A DNA stretch of 64,000 nt. Origin: Nostocoides sp. GTDB lineage: Bacteria; Actinomycetota; Actinomycetes; Actinomycetales; Dermatophilaceae. The stretch covers positions 1,612,001-1,676,000 of the forward strand of contig JADJVJ010000001.1 in assembly GCA_016716625.1 (NCBI GenBank), given 5' to 3'. Under the pieces are notes generated by a model that saw only the letters and a program-made list of their open reading frames with translations, was not told where the DNA came from and made no database searches. Shown piece by piece: positions 42,226 to 51,897 of the stretch. The first letter of the stretch is position 1, and the number at the start of each line of letters is the position of its first letter. Position numbers and translations under genes: made by a program.

Positions 42226-45200
42226 CGGTGAGGCACCGAGGGCCGAGGAGGACCTTGAGGTCTCCGAAGAGCTCCGGAGAGGCGCTGACCCGATAGGCGT
42301 CATCGAGGCGCAGGAGCACCGCCCGGCCCGGCTTGGTCAGCCGAAGATGGACCTCGGTGGACCCGGGGTGGTTGGCCAGCACGCCCTTGAGTTCGCCGAT
42401 CCGGCCTGGGGTGGCCCGCGAGGTGTCCATGGTGAGCACGACCGGGCCGCGAGGACCCTCGCTCACATCGGGCAGCGTGAGGTCGGAGGCATAGATGGAC
42501 ACGGTTTCGTCGCGCCGATTGATCCGGCCGCGGATGACGGCGACAGTGTCCTGGGCGAGCATGGTTGACACCGTCTCGTAGGTGCTCGGGAAGAACAGAC
42601 ACTCGATCGATCCGGCGAGGTCCTCCAGGGCGGCGATGGCCCAGAGGTCGCCCTTCTTGGTGCGCTTGACCTGGAGCGAGGTGATGAGGCCGGCGACGGT
42701 CACGGTCGAGCCGTCGGGTCTCCCATCGTCCCCCGAGGTCAGCGCCGCGATCTGGACGTCGGCGTGCTGGGTGAGCAGGTGCTCGACGCCGAAGAGCGGA
42801 TGGTCGGAGACGTAGAGCCCGAGCATCTCGCGCTCGAAACTGAGCAGAGTCGACTTGTCCCACTCGACGGTCGGCACGGCGCTCAGTCCCATGAGCGCGA
42901 CCTCCGCGGGGGCGTCGGCATCCTCGAAGGCCCCGAAGAGGGAGTCCTGACCGATGGCCTCCTGCTTCTTCGTCGCGACGAAAGCGTCGACATACTCCTC
43001 ATGGATCCTGATCAAGCCCATCCGCGACTCCTGGAGCCCGTCGAAGGCGCCGGCCTTGATGAGTGACTCGATGGTTCGCTTGTTGCAGACGGTGAGCGAG
43101 ACCTTCGTCATGAAGTCCTGGAAGCTGGAGAAAGCGCCCTTGGCCTCCCGGGCGGCGATGATCTCCTCGACGACGTGGTGGCCGACGTTGCGGACCGCCT
43201 GCAGGCCGAAGCGGATATCGGTGCCGACAGCCGCGAAGGGCCCGATCGAGTCGTTCACGTCCGGCGGGAGGACCTTGATCCCCATCCGCCGGCACTCCCC
43301 GAGGTAGAGGGCGGACTTGTCCTTGTCGTCGCCGACGCTGGTGAGCAGGGCGGCCATGTATTCGGCGGGGTAGTTCGCCTTGAGGTAGGCCGTCCAGTAG
43401 GAGACCAGACCGTATGCCGCGGTGTGCGCCTTGTTGAACGCGTAGTCCGAGAACGGGACGAGCACACCCCACAGCGCCGCAATCGAGGCATCCGTAAACC
43501 CATTGGCGCGCATGCCTTCGGAGAAGGGGACGTACTCGGCGTCGAGGACCTCCTTCTTCTTCTTGCCCATGGCCCGGCGGAGCAGATCGGCATTGCCCAG
43601 GGTGTACCCCGCGAGCTTTTGCGCGATCTCCATCACCTGCTCCTGGTAGACGCAGTTGGACAGGACGAGGCCCTCGGAGACGAAGTTGTGCACGTCGGCG
43701 ACGGTGATGTCGTACACCGGCTCGCTCTCCCCGACACTCACCTGCTCGACCAGGGTCCAACCGAGGGCCGCGAGCATCCGGTCGTCGGCGGTGCCCATCT
43801 CGTCGAGGTAGGCACGTGAGGTGGCGTTGAGGGGGTAGAAGTCCGAGCCGTTGTCCACGGGGTGGCTCGTCTTCGGCGCGTCGACCCTCCCCCTGCGCCA
43901 CAGATGACGGTGCAGTCCCGACAGGCTCGCTGGCCCCTCCCCCATCGCGTTCCGAGTCCTGGGCGCAAGGGCGGGGTCGGTAAGCAGCCCCCCGCGGGCG
44001 TTGGCGAGCATGCGGGAACGCGAAAGCCCACGCCCACGGTGGGCGGTCACGATGCTCTCGGCCGGGGGCACCTTGGACTGCTCCACCATGAGCGGCGCGA
44101 TGAGTTCCCGGAAGCGACCGTCATACACGTGGATCGTCCAGGCGGTCTGGGTCCCGAACCGTGCCGATTCGTACGTACCGGCCTCCGCTACCCGGCTTGG
44201 GATGCCGAGCCCCGTGAGCAGCTCGTGAACGTCCCGGGCGAGCCGCCCGCTGACCGTCTTGTAGAAGGCGAACCGCGGGCTCACGTGCCCATCCCCGTCC
44301 CAGAGGGCGGCGAGGAGCCTGCAGCGGGCCTGGACGCTCGCGCGCTTGCAGGCTTCCGGGATGAACTTGTGCGCCGACGTGGTCTTGGCGGTGTACCCCA
44401 ACGATCGCAGCCAGCGGTTGATCCCGATCGTCGGCAGGGTGCCACGCCGGGGGTTCCCGCCACGGCCCACACCCGCCGGGGCTGCGGCGAAGCGGATCCG
44501 GGGAGCTCGACGCTCCGGACATTCCACGACGGGGTAGGTGTCCTCGAAGAGAGTGACCGCGAGCCGCGAAACCTCCTCGCGGAGAACCTCACTGGCGCTG
44601 ATGAAGGTGTTGTCGTAGAGCGTGATGTAGCCGTCGGCGATGAGGTACCCCAAGAGAGCCGCCTCCTCCGGCGTCACCGCGCTGGGATGGCTGAAGTCCT
44701 GGGCGGAACGGGGCTGCGCGATCCGGTCGATCCCTGGTCGCAGATCGCCGGCGGCCACCCAGCCGCGTGGCGTGAGGACCTTGTGCTCGGCGCTGAGGCG
44801 CAGGGTGCGCCCGTCGCGGGTGGATACGGTGTGCACCGCCTTCGGTGCCAGTTGCCACCAGTGGGTGACCTGTCGTCGCACGCTCTCCCCACGCTCGTCG
44901 ACCCCGAAGGTGTGGAAGCCGGCCCGCACCCGCTCCTCGAGCTCATCGATGCGGACCCGTTCCCCCGTGTCGGCATCGACGATGAGGGTGTCCCCAGCCA
45001 CGCACAGGCCGTAGGTGGTCCCCAGGATCGGTTCGAGTGCGTCGACCATTTCGCGCTGCAGTTTCCCCTTGAGCTGGGGGTCGAGCGGGGTGAGTTCCTG
45101 TTTACCGTTCTTGCGCAGGGCGAAGTTCGTGTGCGCGTTGACGCCCATGGGTCCGGGGCGATAGAGCGCGAGCGCGGCGGAGATGTCCTCGAAATTGTCC

Positions 45201-47173
45201 GGCTGCATGACCTTGAGCAGGGTCCGCATGCCGCCACCGTCGAGCTGGAAGACCCCGAGGGTGTCCCCTCGCGAGAGCAATTCGTACGTCGCCGGGTCGG
45301 TCATGTCCTGGGAGAGCACGTCGAGGTCGATGTCCTCGCCGCGGTTGCTCCGGATGTTGGCGATGGCGTCGTCGAGGATGGTGAGGTTGCGCAGCCCGAG
45401 AAAGTCCATCTTGACCAGGCCGAGAGCCTCACAGTGCGGGAAGTCGAACTGCGTGATGACCTGGCCGTCCTGGAGCCGTCGCATGATCGGGATGACGTCG
45501 ATGAGCGGCTCGCTGCTCATGATGACCCCGGCGGCGTGCACTCCCCACTGTCGCTTGAGGCCCTCCAGGCCACGGGCGGTGTCGACGATCTCGCCGAGCT
45601 TGGGGTCGCTGGCCACGAGCGCCCGGAACTCCGACCCCTCGGCATAGCGTTTGGCTTCCGGGTCGTAGAGGTCCGCGAGCGGAACTCCCTTGCCCATGAC
45701 GTCGGGCGGCATCGCCTTGGTGAGTTGCTCCCCGACCGGGAAGGGGTGCCCCATGACCCGGGCGGCATCCTTGACCGCCTGCTTGGCCTTGATCGTGCCG
45801 TAGGTGACGATCTGGGCGACCCGCTCCGCCCCGTACTTCTCGGTGACGTAGCGGATGACCTCACCGCGCCGACGCTCGTCGAAGTCGACGTCGAAGTCGG
45901 GCATCGACATTCGCTCGGGGTTGAGGAAGCGTTCGAAGATCAGCCCATGCGGGATCGGGTCGAGATCGGTGATCCGCATCGCGTAGGCACACATCGAGCC
46001 GGCGCCCGAGCCCCGGCCGGGGCCGACCCGGATCCCCTGCTGCTTGGCCCACTGGATGAAGTCGGCGACGACCAGGAAGTACCCGGCGTACCCCTTGGAG
46101 ACGATGACCTCGATCTCGAAATCCGCCTGGGTGCGCGCGTAGTCGGGTATGCCGGCGGGGAAACGGACCCGCAGGCCCCGCTCGACCTCCTTGACGAACC
46201 AACTGGCCTCGTCTTCCCCGGGTGGGCATGGGAACCGCGGCATGTAGCGGCCTTCGCCCTCGGTGAAGGACACCTCGCACATCTCGGCGACGAGCAGGGT
46301 GTTGTCGCAGGCGGAAGGGAACTCGCGCCAGGTCTGCCGCATCTGGGCCGGGGATTGCAGGTAGTAGCCCTCGCCGTCGAACTTGAACCTGCCCGGGTCC
46401 ATGAGCGTCGAGCCGGACTGAACGCAGAGCAGGGCCGCGTGCGCGGTGGCGTCCTCGGGGTTGGTGTAGTGGCTGTCGTTCGTCGCGAGCAGCGGCAGGT
46501 CGAGTTCCTTGGCGAGCCGCAGAAGATCCTTGATGGTCCGCCGCTCGATGTCGTTGCCGTGGTCCATGACCTCGCAGAAGTAGCTGTCCGCGCCGAAGAT
46601 GTCCCGCATGTCGCTGGCGGCCTGCTTGGCAAGGTCGTACTGGCCCAAGCGGATTCGCGTCTGGATCTCCCCGGAGGGGCACCCCGTTGTGGCGATGAGT
46701 CCGCGGCCGTAGGTCGCGAGCAGCTCGGCGTCGATCCGCGGCCACTTGGCGTAGACCGCCTCGAGCGAGGCCTGGGAGCCGAGCCGGAAGAGGTTCTGCA
46801 GGCCACGGTTGTCCTTGGCGAGCAAGGTCATGTGGGTGTACGCGCCGGAGCCCGATACGTCATCCCCCGGGCTGGTCCGCTCATCCCCCCAGCGCACTCG
46901 GGTGCGGTCGGTGCGGTGGGTCCCGGGGGTGACATAGGCCTCGAGGCCGATGATCGGCTTGACCCCGGTGCCCTGCGCCTTCTTCCAGAACTCGTAGGCC
47001 CCGAAGAGGTAACCGTGGTCGGTCATCGCGACCGCCGGCATACCCAGTTCGGCGGCTTTGGCGAACAGGTCCCCGATCCTGGCCGCTCCGTCGAGCATCG
47101 AGTACTCGGTGTGCACGTGCAGGTGCACGAAGGAGTCCCCCTGCGGGGTCGTCTTCGGCGGCTGAACGGACAT
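42218..47173 (-). CDS. dnaE: DNA polymerase III alpha subunit containing an intein
   Basis: A 1,651-residue precursor. Removing a 450-residue intein (43655-45004) leaves a 1,201-residue replicative polymerase. The PHP domain begins FVHLHVHTEYSMLDGA; the polymerase active site includes GRGSGAGSMCAYA and PDFDVDFDERRRGEVI; a helix-hairpin-helix and an OB-fold domain (SGDDGRPDGSTVTVAGLITSLQVKRTKKG) lie near the C-terminus. The N-extein is 723 residues and the C-extein 478. The start at 47173 (MSVQPPKTTPQGDSF) is chosen because the upstream extension is non-homologous. The minus-strand gene is followed directly by ptrB. Activity depends on correct splicing. Confidence 0.95.
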   Translation of the reverse strand: MSVQPPKTTPQGDSFVHLHVHTEYSMLDGAARIGDLFAKAAELGMPAVAMTDHGYLFGAYEFWKKAQGTGVKPIIGLEAYVTPGTHRTDRTRVRWGDERTSPGDDVSGSGAYTHMTLLAKDNRGLQNLFRLGSQASLEAVYAKWPRIDAELLATYGRGLIATTGCPSGEIQTRIRLGQYDLAKQAASDMRDIFGADSYFCEVMDHGNDIERRTIKDLLRLAKELDLPLLATNDSHYTNPEDATAHAALLCVQSGSTLMDPGRFKFDGEGYYLQSPAQMRQTWREFPSACDNTLLVAEMCEVSFTEGEGRYMPRFPCPPGEDEASWFVKEVERGLRVRFPAGIPDYARTQADFEIEVIVSKGYAGYFLVVADFIQWAKQQGIRVGPGRGSGAGSMCAYAMRITDLDPIPHGLIFERFLNPERMSMPDFDVDFDERRRGEVIRYVTEKYGAERVAQIVTYGTIKAKQAVKDAARVMGHPFPVGEQLTKAMPPDVMGKGVPLADLYDPEAKRYAEGSEFRALVASDPKLGEIVDTARGLEGLKRQWGVHAAGVIMSSEPLIDVIPIMRRLQDGQVITQFDFPHCEALGLVKMDFLGLRNLTILDDAIANIRSNRGEDIDLDVLSQDMTDPATYELLSRGDTLGVFQLDGGGMRTLLKVMQPDNFEDISAALALYRPGPMGVNAHTNFALRKNGKQELTPLDPQLKGKLQREMVDALEPILGTTYGLCVAGDTLIVDADTGERVRIDELEERVRAGFHTFGVDERGESVRRQVTHWWQLAPKAVHTVSTRDGRTLRLSAEHKVLTPRGWVAAGDLRPGIDRIAQPRSAQDFSHPSAVTPEEAALLGYLIADGYITLYDNTFISASEVLREEVSRLAVTLFEDTYPVVECPERRAPRIRFAAAPAGVGRGGNPRRGTLPTIGINRWLRSLGYTAKTTSAHKFIPEACKRASVQARCRLLAALWDGDGHVSPRFAFYKTVSGRLARDVHELLTGLGIPSRVAEAGTYESARFGTQTAWTIHVYDGRFRELIAPLMVEQSKVPPAESIVTAHRGRGLSRSRMLANARGGLLTDPALAPRTRNAMGEGPASLSGLHRHLWRRGRVDAPKTSHPVDNGSDFYPLNATSRAYLDEMGTADDRMLAALGWTLVEQVSVGESEPVYDITVADVHNFVSEGLVLSNCVYQEQVMEIAQKLAGYTLGNADLLRRAMGKKKKEVLDAEYVPFSEGMRANGFTDASIAALWGVLVPFSDYAFNKAHTAAYGLVSYWTAYLKANYPAEYMAALLTSVGDDKDKSALYLGECRRMGIKVLPPDVNDSIGPFAAVGTDIRFGLQAVRNVGHHVVEEIIAAREAKGAFSSFQDFMTKVSLTVCNKRTIESLIKAGAFDGLQESRMGLIRIHEEYVDAFVATKKQEAIGQDSLFGAFEDADAPAEVALMGLSAVPTVEWDKSTLLSFEREMLGLYVSDHPLFGVEHLLTQHADVQIAALTSGDDGRPDGSTVTVAGLITSLQVKRTKKGDLWAIAALEDLAGSIECLFFPSTYETVSTMLAQDTVAVIRGRINRRDETVSIYASDLTLPDVSEGPRGPVVLTMDTSRATPGRIGELKGVLANHPGSTEVHLRLTKPGRAVLLRLDDAYRVSASPELFGDLKVLLGPRCLTGG
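43655..45004 (-). other. Intein with LAGLIDADG homing endonuclease in dnaE
   Basis: A 450-residue in-frame insertion between TTYGL and CVYQEQVM. It begins CVAGDTLIVDADTG (Cys1), has block B LRLSAEHKVLTPRGW (His74), two LAGLIDADG-type motifs, LLGYLIADGYI (117-127) and LLAALWDGDGHV (about 230-241), and ends VADVHNFVSEGLVLSN before Cys+1. The penultimate residue is Ser instead of the usual His, as in some other DnaE inteins that also lack it. Confidence 0.93.
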
Positions 47174-47235
47174 CGCCTGCCATCCTAGGTCGGCTCTCGG
47201 ACACCGCTCGGCGTGTCGGGAGGCGTGTCGAAGCG

Positions 47236-48168
47236 TCAGCCGGCAGCGAGCCGGTCCAGCGCGATGCGAAGGTCCTCGGGATAGCGGCTCTCGAAGCTCA
47301 CCCACCGCCCGGAGCCGGGGTGGTCGAAGCCGAGGCCCATGGCGTGCAGCCACTGCCGGTCCAGCCCGAGCCGTCGGGCGAGCACGGGGTCACCGCCATA
47401 GAGCGGATCCCCGACGCACGGGTGCCGAATGGCGGCCATGTGGACCCGGATCTGGTGGGTTCGTCCGGTCTCCAGCTGTACCTGGAGCAGGCTCGCGTGC
47501 GAGAAGGCCTCGAGCAGCTCGTAGTGGGTCACCGCCGGCTTGCCGGACTCCATAACGGCGAACTTGAAGTCGTATGCCGGGTGCCTGCCGATCGGAGCGT
47601 CGACGGTGCCGGCGAGCGGATCGGGCAGCCCCTGAACGAGTGTGTGGTAGGTCTTGGCGACCCGGCGCTCCTTGAAAGCCCGCTTGAGCACGGAGTAGGC
47701 CCGTTCGCTCTTGCAGACCACCATGAGGCCGGAGGTGCCCACGTCGAGCCGCGAGACGATGCCGGCCCGCTCACTGGCCCCGCTGGTACTGATCCGGTAG
47801 CCGGCCGCCTTGAGCCCGGCGAGCACGTTCGGGCCGCTCCATCCGACACTGGGATGGGCGGCCACCCCGACCGGCTTGTCCACCACGACGATGTCCTCGT
47901 CGTCATGCACGATGCCCATCCCCGGCACCGGCTCGGCGACGATCTCGAGCACCGGCTTGTCTGCGTTGTCGGGCAGGGTGACCTCGAGCATCGCTCCGCC
48001 GAGAACGCGGTGGGACTTGCCCACGACCGTACCGTCAATGCGGACGTGACCGTCGGCCGCCAGTTCGGCTGCTCGGGTCCGGGAGAGCCCGAGAGCTCGC
48101 GCCATGGCGGCGTCCACCCGCTCCCCGTCGAGTCCCTCAGGAATGAAGAGGGTTCTGGTCTCGCTCAT
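47236..48168 (-). CDS. RluD-like 23S rRNA/RluA-family pseudouridine synthase
   Basis: A 310-residue enzyme. An N-terminal S4 RNA-binding domain (about 10-60, [31 protein letters not shown]) is joined to the RluA catalytic domain: [15 protein letters not shown] holds the catalytic Asp, followed by TYHTLVQG and [14 protein letters not shown]. The S4 domain and order match RluD-type enzymes that act on large-subunit rRNA, although the exact target is not fixed. ATG 48168 overlaps the lspA stop by four bases; the lspA-rluD pair is very common in bacteria, so co-translation is expected. The length is normal. Confidence 0.93.
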   Translation of the reverse strand: MSETRTLFIPEGLDGERVDAAMARALGLSRTRAAELAADGHVRIDGTVVGKSHRVLGGAMLEVTLPDNADKPVLEIVAEPVPGMGIVHDDEDIVVVDKPVGVAAHPSVGWSGPNVLAGLKAAGYRISTSGASERAGIVSRLDVGTSGLMVVCKSERAYSVLKRAFKERRVAKTYHTLVQGLPDPLAGTVDAPIGRHPAYDFKFAVMESGKPAVTHYELLEAFSHASLLQVQLETGRTHQIRVHMAAIRHPCVGDPLYGGDPVLARRLGLDRQWLHAMGLGFDHPGSGRWVSFESRYPEDLRIALDRLAAG

Positions 48169-48719
48169 GGGTGGGCTTCCTCGCTCTGGTCGCGCATCGG
48201 GATGCCGCGCAGCGCGAGCCATGCCAGGCCGGCCGCGGCGAGGACGATGGCGATGTCCGCGACATTGCCGACGAAGAGACCGAAGTAGTCGAGGAAGTCC
48301 ACGACATGTCCGCGTCCCGGGCCAGGGGTGCGCACAGCCCGGTCGATGAGGTTGCCCACGGCTCCACCCAGGAGCACCCCGAGAGTGAGCACCCACGGCT
48401 TCGATGTCGTCGTCCACAGGCTATGGGCGAGCCAACCGGTGATGGCGAGCGCGACTGCGGTGAGGACCCACGTCATACCGTCGCCCATGGAGAAGGCGGC
48501 TCCTGGGTTACGGATGAGGTTGAGCCGGATGGCCTCCCCGATGAGGCCTCTCGGCTCGCCCGGAGTGAGCGCTCGCAGTGCCCAGAACTTCGTTACCTGA
48601 TCGATCAGAGCGATCACTGCGGCGAGCCCTAGCCCGGTCCACCGCCAACGCCGCAGGTATGGCGTTGGGGCCGGGGCCGCGGTCAGCGCCGCTCCTGCGT
48701 GCGTTTGCATGGCAGGCAC
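48165..48719 (-). CDS. lspA: Lipoprotein signal peptidase II
   Basis: A 184-residue membrane aspartyl protease that removes signal peptides from prolipoproteins. Four membrane helices are visible, beginning near [21 protein letters not shown]. The conserved blocks [41 protein letters not shown] (first catalytic Asp) and VVDFLDYF...[10 protein letters not shown] (second catalytic Asp) are all present. The start is either ATG 48719 or the ATG nine bases further in; both overlap the end of the zinc-finger gene by about 30 bases. The stop overlaps the rluD-like start. Confidence 0.94.
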   Translation of the reverse strand: MPAMQTHAGAALTAAPAPTPYLRRWRWTGLGLAAVIALIDQVTKFWALRALTPGEPRGLIGEAIRLNLIRNPGAAFSMGDGMTWVLTAVALAITGWLAHSLWTTTSKPWVLTLGVLLGGAVGNLIDRAVRTPGPGRGHVVDFLDYFGLFVGNVADIAIVLAAAGLAWLALRGIPMRDQSEEAHP

Positions 48720-49453
48720 AGGGTGGCCCTGGGAGCCGCCTGGAGTCGGGCCTTGCCGATGGGCTGCCCGCAGGACTCGCAGATGCCGTAGGAGCCGGTG
48801 TTGAGCCGCTCCAGGGCGTGCAGGTTCTGCTCCAGCATGTCGCGGGAGTTGTTCGCCAGCGAGATCTCCTGCTCGCGCTCATAGGTTTTGGCGCCCGCAT
48901 CGGCTTGGTCGTCACCGGCACCGTCACCGGAATCCCGCATGAGGTCGACGAGGTCCTCTTCGGCGACCTTGAGTTCCTGCCGGAGCTGGGCGATGTCGCT
49001 CTCCAACTCGGCGCGGATGTCCTTGAGCTCCTTGGCCGTCCACGGGGTTTCGTCGCTGCGGTGCGCGACGGCGCTCTTCCGGGCGGCCGACTTCGTGGCC
49101 GGGGCTGCCTTGGTGGCGCTCGTGGCGGGCGTGGCCTTCTTCGCGGGAGCCGCAGCCTTCTTGGCCGGTGCCGCCTTCTTCGCGGGAGCCGCAGCCTTCT
49201 TGGCCGGCGCCGCCTTCTTCGCAGGGGCCGCGGCCTTCTTGGCCGGCGCCGCCTTCTTCGCGGGAGCCGCGGCCTTCTTGGCCGGCGCCGCCTTCTTCGC
49301 GGGAGCCGCGTCCTTCTTGGCCGGTGCCGCCTTGGTGGCCGGTGCGGCAACCGACTTCGCACCGCGGGCCGCGGAAGCGACCGCCTTCGCGGCGCCCGAG
49401 GCAGCCCTCGACGTGATCTTCTTCGCCGCCTCGACAGCGCGCTTGGCCACCAT
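48683..49453 (-). CDS. DksA/TraR-type C4 zinc-finger protein with Lys/Ala-rich histone-like N-terminus
   Basis: About 256 residues from ATG 49453, preceded by GGAGG six bases upstream. Residues about 10-135 are almost entirely Ala, Lys and Pro with repeated PAKKA units, resembling the tail of histone H1 or mycobacterial Hlp. The C-terminal half has a coiled coil (RAELESDIAQLRQELKVAEEDLVDLM) and a C4 zinc finger (CESCG ... CLPCKR) typical of the DksA/TraR family, which acts on RNA polymerase. The fusion suggests a protein that binds both DNA and polymerase; that is inference. Similar fusions are known in actinobacteria. It lies upstream of lspA on the same strand. Confidence 0.88.
   Translation of the reverse strand: MVAKRAVEAAKKITSRAASGAAKAVASAARGAKSVAAPATKAAPAKKDAAPAKKAAPAKKAAAPAKKAAPAKKAAAPAKKAAPAKKAAAPAKKAAPAKKAAAPAKKATPATSATKAAPATKSAARKSAVAHRSDETPWTAKELKDIRAELESDIAQLRQELKVAEEDLVDLMRDSGDGAGDDQADAGAKTYEREQEISLANNSRDMLEQNLHALERLNTGSYGICESCGQPIGKARLQAAPRATLCLPCKRTQERR
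49145..49320 (-). repeat. 39-bp tandem coding repeat (PAKKA units)
   Basis: About four copies of a 39-base unit, encoding PAKKA-AA-PAKKA-A, with only a few silent differences. The repeat makes the length of the Lys/Ala tail prone to change by slippage or unequal recombination. Confidence 0.8.
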
Positions 49454-49608
49454 GATCGTCCTCCGCATCAGTGGCCGAGCCCCCCATAGTCGGGGCGCTC
49501 GGTGGGGCGAGGATATGCCAGCGGATGAGGGACCTCCAACCCCGACACGCATCGAGGGCGGGCACCGCACCGGTGCCCGCCCTCGACGAACGACGTCGCG
49601 ACGTGTTC

Positions 49609-50889
49609 TCAGTGCTGGTCTGCGGCCTCGGCCTCGGCGGCGTGCTCGACCTCAGCGGCCTCGGCCGGGGCGTCCTGCCCCACGTGCTCGAGGTCGGCCA
49701 ACTGACCCTTGATGAACCCCTGCAGGCGCGAACGGTAGTCACGCTCAAAGGTCTGCAGTTCCTCGATCTTGCGCTCCAGAAGGCCACGCTGCTGGCCGAG
49801 AGCCTCGAGGATCGAGGCCTTCTTCTGCTGAGCCTCGGTGATCATCCCGGTCGAACGCTCCCGCGCTTCGGTGACCATCGTGTCCCGCTGCGAGGTGGCC
49901 TCGGCGAGGAGTTCGTCATGCCTGGCCTGGCCCGTCGAGATGAGCTCGTCGTGGCGGGCCTGGGCCGTCCCGATGAGTTCCTCGTGCCGACGCTGACCAG
50001 CCCCGATGAGTTCGTCGTGCTTGGCCTGACCGGTGGAGAGCAACTCTTCGTGGCGCGCCTCGGCCTCGGCAACGAGTTCGGAGCGGCGCTGCTCACCGGC
50101 GGCGACGTGCTCGTCGTGGAGGCGCTGGGCGAGCGCGATGACGCCGGCGGCACTGGTACCACCGACGAGCGCGGCGGCCTCTCCGCCACCCTCCGCGGGG
50201 CGGGAAGCAAGCTGCTGTTCCGCCTGGCTGGCGCGGGCCTCGGCCTGCGCGACCCGAGCCTCGAGCGCAGCAATCTGCTCCTGCGCCCCGGCCGCAGCCT
50301 GTTCGAGCTGACCCCGGTCCGATGCGGCGCCCTCGTGCTCGGAGACGAGCTGGGCCATCCGCTCGTCACGCTCGGTGACCTGCGAACCGAGCTGGTTGAC
50401 CTGCTCCTGCAGAGCCGTGACCTGGCCCTCGAGGTCGCTCTTGCGAGCCTCCAACTCGCCACGGGCACCCTCGTGCTCGGCGAGCTTGGCCTGCAGTTCC
50501 TGAACCTGGTGTTCGGCCGCGGCGACCTGGCCCTTGAGTTCGGCGTTACGTGCCTCGACGTCACCGCCCTTGCCCTCGAACTCGGCGAGCCGCGCGCTCA
50601 GTTCGGCCTTCTCACCCTCAAGGGCGGAGACGCTCGACTCAAGCTCTGCCGTTCGGCCACGCAGGCGCTCGGCCTCCTCGGCGGCGGCCTTGTCGACGAC
50701 GACGCCGCCCGGGCCACCCTCTCGCGCGGTCGCGAGCTCGGAGCGCAGGTCCTCGGAGTCCTTGGACATCCGCCGCATCTCGGCGACGATGTCGTCGAGA
50801 AAGTCGTCGACCTCGCGCTCGTCGTATCCGCGACGGAACTGCGTCTGCGTGAACGTCTTGTTAAGGACGTCCTCGGGGGTGATGGCCAT
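49609..50889 (-). CDS. divIVA: DivIVA-domain coiled-coil protein
   Basis: A 426-residue protein. The N-terminal DivIVA membrane-binding and dimer motif (MAITPEDVLNKTFTQTQFRRGYDEREVDDFLDDIV, about 1-37) is classic for actinobacterial Wag31/DivIVA, which marks cell poles and directs growth. The rest is predicted coiled coil, with a central Ala/Gln-rich region and a stretch of near-repeats (ARHEELLSTGQAKHDELIGAGQRRHEELIGTAQ...) at about residues 275-340. The length exceeds most Wag31 proteins (about 260) because of those extra heptads. The start at 50889 places the motif at the N-terminus. It is the downstream end of the dcw-associated group. Confidence 0.92.
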   Translation of the reverse strand: MAITPEDVLNKTFTQTQFRRGYDEREVDDFLDDIVAEMRRMSKDSEDLRSELATAREGGPGGVVVDKAAAEEAERLRGRTAELESSVSALEGEKAELSARLAEFEGKGGDVEARNAELKGQVAAAEHQVQELQAKLAEHEGARGELEARKSDLEGQVTALQEQVNQLGSQVTERDERMAQLVSEHEGAASDRGQLEQAAAGAQEQIAALEARVAQAEARASQAEQQLASRPAEGGGEAAALVGGTSAAGVIALAQRLHDEHVAAGEQRRSELVAEAEARHEELLSTGQAKHDELIGAGQRRHEELIGTAQARHDELISTGQARHDELLAEATSQRDTMVTEARERSTGMITEAQQKKASILEALGQQRGLLERKIEELQTFERDYRSRLQGFIKGQLADLEHVGQDAPAEAAEVEHAAEAEAADQH

Positions 50890-51066
50890 GTGCGCTCCTT
50901 GTCCTGACGTGGTGGGGGCTGCATCGATCGACGCCCAGAGGAACGTGGGGTCGGTCGATGCAGCGCATCCGCATCCGAGGGTAGTCGATCCCCTGGGGAA
51001 GCGCACTAGCCCCATCTTTACCGAGAGGGCTCACCCGTCACACCGCATACGGGGCCGACGGGCGGC

Positions 51067-51345
51067 TCAGCCGAGGATGAAAAGGATGATCTGAAGCCCG
51101 ATAAGGAGGACGATGAAGGCGAGGTCCACGGCGATGCCGCCCAGCGAGATCGGCGGGATGGCCTTGCGCAACGCCTTGATCGGGGGGTCGGTCAGGGTGT
51201 AGACGACCTCGGCGACGACGAGCATTGGGCCCGAGGGCCGCCATGAGCGCGCCACCGACCGCACCATGTCGAGCAGCCCGCGGCCGATGACCACGAGGAG
51301 ATAGACAAAGACGACGAAGTGCGCCGCAGCGAAGAAGGTCGCCAT
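51067..51345 (-). CDS. YggT family membrane protein
   Basis: A 92-residue protein from ATG 51345 with two membrane helices (ATFFAAAHFVVFVYLLVVIGR and VDLAFIVLLIGLQIILFIL) and the YggT signature TDPPIKALRKAIPPISLGGIAVD between them. It lies between sepF and divIVA, its normal place in Gram-positive genomes, where it is linked to cell division or envelope functions that remain poorly defined. Confidence 0.93.
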   Translation of the reverse strand: MATFFAAAHFVVFVYLLVVIGRGLLDMVRSVARSWRPSGPMLVVAEVVYTLTDPPIKALRKAIPPISLGGIAVDLAFIVLLIGLQIILFILG

Positions 51346-51367
51346 GGGCGGGGTCGAGACTCCCGCG

Positions 51368-51841
51368 TCAGCTCTGGTTGAAGACGCCGCGGCTGGTGCT
51401 CGGCGCACTCTCCTCGGCGTTGACCTCGACGCTCTCCGGTGAGAGCAGGAACACCTTGGAGGTCACCCGCTCGATGTCTCCGCGCAGGCCGAAGACCAGC
51501 CCGGCCGCGAAGTCGACGAGGCGCTTGGCGTCGGCGTCGGTCATCTCGGAGAGGTTCATGATGACCGGGACGCCTTGGCGGAAGTTCTCCCCGATGGTCT
51601 TGGCCTCGTTGTAGGTGCGCGGGTGGATCGTCGTGATCCGCGACAGGCCCCCGACGCGGTTCGAGGCGACGACGTCGTGGGAGCTCACCGGGCGCAGCTC
51701 GCGCACGCTGGCGACCTCCTCATGGGATCCGGCCTCCGAGCCGTAGTCGTCGTACTCGTCGTCATACGCGTACTGGTCATCCGCGCGCTCGGTCTGGGCG
51801 AGCCCGAGGTACGCCAACGTCTTGTGCATCGCGCCAGCCAT
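51368..51841 (-). CDS. sepF: Cell division protein SepF
   Basis: A 157-residue FtsZ membrane-anchor protein. An N-terminal membrane-binding helix ([16 protein letters not shown]) is followed by an acidic Tyr/Asp-rich linker and the C-terminal SepF core (about 60-145) with [52 protein letters not shown] and [16 protein letters not shown]. In actinobacteria SepF replaces FtsA as the main FtsZ tether, which fits the lack of ftsA here. It lies between yggS and yggT. Confidence 0.95.
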   Translation of the reverse strand: MAGAMHKTLAYLGLAQTERADDQYAYDDEYDDYGSEAGSHEEVASVRELRPVSSHDVVASNRVGGLSRITTIHPRTYNEAKTIGENFRQGVPVIMNLSEMTDADAKRLVDFAAGLVFGLRGDIERVTSKVFLLSPESVEVNAEESAPSTSRGVFNQS

Positions 51842-51897
51842 GTGAAGTGCTCCTCGTGCGGGTGGTGCCGGGGTTGATGTGTCTGTCGTGAATGAAG

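Noticed and set aside
43655..45004. A group I intron or insertion sequence in dnaE.
   Set aside because: The insert is in frame, begins with Cys, ends Asn-Cys and has protein-splicing blocks; no inverted repeats or target duplication are seen.
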